Assembly: GCA_012799755.1 (NCBI GenBank)
Contig: JAAZKQ010000199.1
Coordinates: 1-7,093, forward strand
Direction: 5' to 3'
Source: Lentisphaerota bacterium
Lineage (GTDB): Bacteria > Verrucomicrobiota > Lentisphaeria > Oligosphaerales > Oligosphaeraceae
DNA: 7,093 bases
Below are positions 6,401-7,093 of the stretch, one piece after another (the stretch's first letter is position 1; each line of letters starts with the position of its first letter). A model generated the notes under the pieces. It had not been told where the DNA came from. It saw only the letters and a list, made by a program, of their open reading frames with translations, and did not search any database. Made by a program: the position numbers and the translations under genes.

Positions 6401-7056
6401 AAGCGAAGCTGAGCAAGGTGGCCGACGACGAGCCGCAGCTCGCCATGTCGGCCAAAGCCGGTCGCCAGACTCTGCAGGCCGTGGATCAGGCGGGACTGTG
6501 GTTCGTGCATGCGCGTTGTCGCGATGGCGCCGGCAACACTAGCGAGACCATACACCTTCCCTTCCTTTGTCACGAGCCGGCCAGTGCCCAAGCCGATGGT
6601 GACGGCTGGGAAGCCGCCGCCGAGGGCACTTGGCGCCTGCGCGCCATCCAGCGCTCGCAATCTCCCAATGCGACATGTTGGCCCATTCGTGCCGGCGAGA
6701 ATAACCACCTGCTGGGCGTGCAGTTCTATGGCGGTCGCAGTTTGCCCATGGAGCTCTACCGTGAATTGCCGGAGGGCACGGCCGATGCGTGGAAGAATGG
6801 GGTCGGCGTTGATCTCTTCCTGCAGGGGGCGGGCGAGGTCGAAGTGCGCGCGGCACTGTACGTCGCAGACCAGCGACGACCAATCTTGAGCGAGCCACTG
6901 AACATCGAGGGCGGCACTTGGCAGCGCGACCAGCGACTGACTTTTGCTGCCGAGGACTTGCCCAAGGACGCCCCACGCCATATCGCCCTGCGTTTCAAAC
7001 GCAACGAGCGAGGCCAGGCAGTGCTGCTCGTGGACGCTTGTCGTTGGCTGCCGTAA
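463..7056 (+). CDS. Giant single-pass membrane-anchored multidomain protein with concanavalin-like and jelly-roll/Ig-like modules
   Basis: A protein of 2197 residues that I cannot name. A basic tail (MPMTHKIRWYG) precedes a hydrophobic segment at residues 10-30 with no clear cleavage or lipobox site, suggesting a signal anchor with about 2160 residues outside the cytoplasm. Modules in order: four divergent concanavalin/LamG-like sandwiches (44-185, 186-387, 400-591, 592-776); a distinct concanavalin-like module (777-991); a Pro/Ala-rich linker (992-1041); three jelly-roll-like modules (1042-1219, 1416-1590, 1791-1963), each followed by Ig/FN3-like segments, with TPPGPP and TPPQPP joints; a C-terminal beta-rich domain (2041-2197). 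I see no catalytic motif and no C-terminal sorting signal. By family analogy it likely binds glycans or other surface ligands as adhesin or scaffold; this is inference. About 32 cysteines are scattered throughout. Start: an in-frame TGA lies at 376-378. TTG 391 and GTG 406 or 412 would add up to 24 residues, and ATG 469 is also possible. ATG 463 has no strong Shine-Dalgarno sequence. The stop codon is TAA. Confidence 0.93.
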   Translation: MPMTHKIRWYGIMFALLLLALLIVVAWVVGEERLFTRDAEDTLRFARAKLQVLSSARHDHYELRCNLAATPGSALHGGELLLAFGVRGVDDGALLRWNQRGLFLNQRRAGKETALAETPTTLSESLASSSDLLIRVMNDEVEVVFGGRRLLRVFAPTLGRGAVACGYDRKHVAVSDLRYQRLEPFRFADDFMRTEEEAKEWGQWRPLSGDWKIYSVMERIHDNPAANIRKGREPLADRSPNPFCLSGSAPEGPGMIVTGLPFWCDYQAAVSVKPFGGAFGLVFGFRDAENYWLLRWSADSLAPSPAPLELVLREQGVERVIASVMLAGRAENWWRLGIRQQGDRVDALVDGVLVLSCRDQASVGGAVGLYKDGAQEAYFDDLELTSVSDIAHRRLLSEAGRVLVGKWRLADEGVAEQGADAGDVLTVIADGGTAAVVDGLPGALYQVGWPHWAPQRFAATVLPAAAEQSQVTAGLVFGLHDEQNYWRAGWTPGKGGRLFMQQVRDGHAEEALTLPYAWSGGEPLRLAVDSRQEGVLELWANEVLVLRKRLAMNAGAQDAAIAGAVGLFGAKGAGFAKVCAFAELPRDWEQPVDIARFADDPFMQGWASSRYSWLRDDGDGSDYPRRYRHNGDFYGAFTLIAPLQGGFKVFWGLDDLQPANGYALLCELSAETGAGSVTLQRGAETLAEAAFSGKTRSVLPGKQIVDEKIGAQPRTPDTESWGRLELRRDGHAIWVVLDGEELFCVHEPTPLIGRCFGVEVPAAMDFIHLDICRESLRDYLFERAETDWNSLGRWEVTNRFACDPRWSHMNGESRGVAALWSKFVLTGDFTIECFAGMRMRQGELHEGAQMSYPRVGDINVAINGDGRELFSGYNLLVAAWDERWSETWTQFWRRDTMVAQTDRELIPRGRHLTPRTRAVAQEWDPGGRPVHGAWYALKIRRTGSRYDVSFDNTPVFSYTDDAEPIPGGKLSLWTQHNSIVLARVKVSYRELRPQAPLPAALPGDQQGQAPMSVAIPTDTEVGAETAPALPPLLLASHPTHLIDFEDGLGGIEPWYGDQSAQLRRQRHDERSGMVLAATNINSGGDFGLALPWADIALHRVAELRLACQIPAGSLVNFYFTVKDDPVGRYFIRLTGPGHDEANLHCVGVAEGLRVGEWSELRVPIGELLRTRFPRRDQWVLDSAMIGMLHEGYLNAGLGGNHADAKYYLDDIALVAYGPQSVTCQWQLAEGQQAPSCHAWISQEPAAAAVSEGAALFSDASFTLTAPQPGLGWLQVETLAADAAPARRLPPMPLQLAAPPTPLRVQPADGENWGLNPIRVTLPTDKLAWPRLGSLVLCVNEQCLPIHEGNSVLDVATGVLEIQPMFAAKMEADAEGMVVCTLSYLPAAAPEKGEPTQQSWRLRLKPADDRTPPGPPQLKDALSTLCGLRPWQEEGKIANAKSQVDIQRYRLPDGTPAARITNRICGSDFGFSFGLPTFEIARFPVLLFDYKISPDSHIDLLLRVLGKMHTIGLTDLDPSRGLRLGECSGIVADDCWHSAQLDLREYCGDLSVTYDGTGLATTDVALGNWHYSGEAAGNYYEVSRVMLAPLVNSCDAPPQLSWHLPDPGDIVAYSFQWDRERDSIPDTKSEGAATSTTMPALADGLHFFHIRGCDQAGNWGATAHYPFMVENGLPQIVSVSPEDGSAAAPEQIEMSFADDGTNWLDFSKVKIKINGEERRLDRYSLAWDHAQRRFSWNLLRDWRLLNKAVADATVFTAEVSGIRTFAGREVPVKSWQWRLDYAQDKTPPQPPMVVGNDNVFQNTESFSGSHNWRSQPQTKLDIVQDDSIGSRCLEIRHYAKDGGRFQANAWLRRDLLKSCQALRFRYQIAPGTKVNLLLLIEREWYAVRMTGSDEAPIIGAIADARDDGQWRWAWLDLPELIAKAVPDNAEASLMQVAFGERGAAAAENVLRIDDFSAVGVFGPLPLLNLHRTDASGIAAYEAKLSKVADDEPQLAMSAKAGRQTLQAVDQAGLWFVHARCRDGAGNTSETIHLPFLCHEPASAQADGDGWEAAAEGTWRLRAIQRSQSPNATCWPIRAGENNHLLGVQFYGGRSLPMELYRELPEGTADAWKNGVGVDLFLQGAGEVEVRAALYVADQRRPILSEPLNIEGGTWQRDQRLTFAAEDLPKDAPRHIALRFKRNERGQAVLLVDACRWLP
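490..552 (+). other. N-terminal transmembrane signal anchor of the giant protein
   Basis: Codons 10-30 encode YGIMFALLLLALLIVVAWVV followed by G. This is an uninterrupted hydrophobic stretch preceded by H, K and R and followed by the charged GEER. The charge pattern fits an N-terminus-in, C-terminus-out orientation. There is no AXA cleavage motif and no cysteine lipobox, so I favour an uncleaved anchor over a secreted protein, though cleavage cannot be excluded by eye. Confidence 0.8.
592..1017 (+). other. Concanavalin-like module 1 (residues 44-185)
   Basis: This is the most degenerate of the four N-terminal sandwiches. It keeps the strand pattern LLLAFGVRGVDDGALLRWN, which lines up with FGLVFGFRDAENYWLLRW in the next module. 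It also keeps the later 'IRV..DEVEVVFGGRRLLRV' strand pair, which matches the 'LGI...DRVDALVDGVLVL' region of module 2. It ends with the 'VSDLRYQRLEPF' strand, where these folds usually close. The assignment rests on pattern resemblance to the following modules. Confidence 0.5.
1018..1623 (+). other. Concanavalin/LamG-like module 2 (residues 186-387)
   Basis: It begins with the RFADDFMR signature and a W..W..LSGDWKI block, then FGLVFGFRDAENYWLLRW, WWRLGIRQQGDRVDALVDG, and the closing GAVGLYKDGAQEAYFDDLEL. This order (FADDF, GxW, NYWLLRW, DG, FDDL) is typical of DUF1080/LamG-like beta sandwiches common in Planctomycetes and Lentisphaerae. In those groups such folds occur both as sugar-binding modules and as catalytic domains. 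I see no catalytic acid pair that would mark an enzyme. Confidence 0.7.
1660..2235 (+). other. Concanavalin/LamG-like module 3 (residues 400-591)
   Basis: A divergent copy of module 2. GLVFGLHDEQNYWRAGW aligns with GLVFGFRDAENYWLLRW, LELWANEVLVLRKRL with the DALVDGVLVL strand pair, and GAVGLFGAKGAGFAKV with GAVGLYKDGAQEAYF. It lacks the opening FADDF motif and starts instead with VGKWRLADEG. Duplication followed by long divergence is the simplest explanation. Confidence 0.65.
2236..2790 (+). other. Concanavalin/LamG-like module 4 (residues 592-776)
   Basis: It opens with ARFADDPFMQGW, continues with the FKVFWGLDDL/NGYALLCEL strand pair in place of NYWLLRW, and has the LELRRDGHAIWVVLDGEELF pair near its end. 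It carries a longer, charged loop (about nt 2554-2620) before the SWGRLEL strand. It is the same general fold as modules 2 and 3 but clearly more distant. Confidence 0.6.
2791..3435 (+). other. Distinct concanavalin-like module 5 (residues 777-991)
   Basis: It starts with YLFERAETDW and GRWEVTNRFACDPRW. It then has the run VGDINVAINGDGRELFSGY, a W-rich segment around 3088-3145, AWYALKIRRTGSRYDVSFDN, and the closing SYTDDAEPIPGGKLSLWTQ followed by ARVKVSY. I recognise this order (DIN-GDGR, SGY, VA.T, YALKI, DN.PVFSYTD, PGG..LWT) from uncharacterised concanavalin-like proteins of Planctomycetes and Lentisphaerae. Its insertion of about 30 residues (nt 3138-3225) and its position after module 4 separate it from the other four. 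Its ligand is unknown. Confidence 0.65.
3436..3585 (+). other. Pro/Ala-rich linker (residues 992-1041)
   Basis: Fifty residues rich in P, A, Q, T and E (for example PQAPLPAALPGDQQGQAP) with no hydrophobic strand pattern. It separates the concanavalin-like half from the jelly-roll/Ig half and is probably a flexible or extended hinge. Confidence 0.65.
3586..4689 (+). repeat. Jelly-roll/Ig repeat unit 1 (residues 1042-1409)
   Basis: The jelly-roll part (3586-4119) begins IDFEDGLGG, carries the core LRLACQIPAGSLVNFYFTV, YFIRLTG and GEWSELRVPIGELL, and closes with KYYLDDIALVAYGPQ. This resembles family 11/30-like carbohydrate-binding sandwiches that end in a D-D-I strand. The following segment (4120-4689) has two Ig-like parts and ends in SWRLRLKPADDR just before the TPPGPP joint. 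It aligns with units 2 and 3 in order, not in close sequence. Its Ig part lacks the D.AGN signature of the later units. Confidence 0.6.
4690..5814 (+). repeat. Jelly-roll/Ig repeat unit 2 (residues 1410-1784)
   Basis: It opens with the TPPGPP joint. The jelly-roll core is LLFDYKISPDSHIDLLLRV, HTIGLTD, and DDCWHSAQLDLREYCG, with a closing NYYEVSRVMLAPL. The Ig/FN3-like part contains GLHFFHIRGCDQAGNWG, a signature of bacterial surface Ig-like modules. A second sandwich (about 5479-5800) follows, with IVSVSPEDGS and VKIKINGEERRL, ending SWQWRLDYAQDK. This matches the end of unit 1 (SWRLRLKPADDR) at the same place before a TPP.PP joint. Confidence 0.65.
5815..6582 (+). repeat. Jelly-roll/Ig repeat unit 3, shortened (residues 1785-2040)
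   Basis: It opens with TPPQPP. The jelly-roll core LRFRYQIAPGTKVNLLLLI, YAVRMTG, GQWRWAWLDLPELI and LRIDDFSAVGVFGPL is the closest of the three to unit 1. The Ig/FN3-like part has GLWFVHARCRDGAGNTSET, parallel to GLHFFHIRGCDQAGNWG in unit 2. The second sandwich present in units 1 and 2 is missing here, and a different C-terminal domain takes its place. Confidence 0.65.
6583..7053 (+). other. C-terminal beta-rich domain (residues 2041-2197)
   Basis: The segment starts near GWEAAAEGTWRLRAI and contains alternating hydrophobic strands such as GVGVDLFLQGAGEVEVRAAL and HIALRFKRNERGQAVLLVDA, ending CRWLP. It is probably another sandwich or carbohydrate-binding-like fold, but it does not line up with the other modules by eye. 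There is no LPXTG, PEP-CTERM helix or other sorting tail, so the protein seems to be held only by its N-terminus. Confidence 0.5.
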
Positions 7057-7093
7057 AAGAAAAAACTCCTAAGCTGACCTGCGTCTTCCGGCA
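7057..7093. other. Short downstream tail, nothing called
   Basis: An A-rich stretch (AAAAGAAAAAA, including part of the stop codon) follows the gene. I see no stem with a T-tract that would be an intrinsic terminator, and no start of a next gene. The window ends too soon to judge whether the gene is the last of an operon. Confidence 0.5.

Noticed and set aside
5899..6981. Minus-strand 360-codon open frame
   Set aside because: It is fully antisense to the jelly-roll/Ig part of the large gene, with no motif and no ribosome-binding context. The plus-strand frame shows clear internal protein repeats here, so it is the coding one.
7054..7093. Intrinsic terminator after the stop codon
   Set aside because: The A-rich run would be at the wrong side for a plus-strand terminator, and no GC stem followed by T residues is present.

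Overview
The window is dominated by one very long plus-strand gene (about 463-7056, 2197 codons) encoding a giant, modular, single-pass membrane or surface protein. A roughly 460-base upstream region precedes it and appears non-coding. I saw no tRNA, rRNA, CRISPR array, insertion sequence, transposase or enzyme gene. The coding strand is GC-rich. The composition and the protein style (strings of concanavalin-A-like 'FADDF...W...NYW.LRW' modules and jelly-roll modules with few or no catalytic motifs) resemble giant surface proteins of the Planctomycetes-Verrucomicrobia-Lentisphaerae group and related uncultured lineages. That placement comes from memory of the protein style and is only an inference.

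Layout. Positions 1-170 hold 2.3 copies of a 74-base tandem repeat. Each copy starts with a GC-rich hairpin, and the array may continue left of the window. The third hairpin (148-170) runs directly into a sequence (172-177) that can pair with its 3' arm, giving two mutually exclusive stems. Positions 178-462 are more AT-rich and hold one further hairpin and a weak promoter-like pair of boxes, but no convincing gene. The large reading frame is open from an in-frame TGA at 376-378. I prefer the ATG at 463, just before a short basic segment and a hydrophobic stretch.

The large protein reads from N to C as: short basic cytoplasmic tail; signal anchor (residues about 10-30); four divergent concanavalin/LamG-like modules (about 44-776); a distinct concanavalin-like module of a type I associate with Planctomycetes and Lentisphaerae (about 777-991); a Pro/Ala-rich linker (992-1041); a threefold repeat of a jelly-roll-like carbohydrate-binding-type module followed by Ig/FN3-like sandwich segments, with two of the joints marked TPPGPP and TPPQPP (1042-2040); and a C-terminal beta-rich domain (2041-2197). 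No hydrolase or protease active site and no C-terminal sorting signal is evident. The simplest reading is a membrane-anchored extracytoplasmic binding, adhesion or scaffold protein. The window ends 37 bases after the stop codon, so its neighbours and any operon are unknown.
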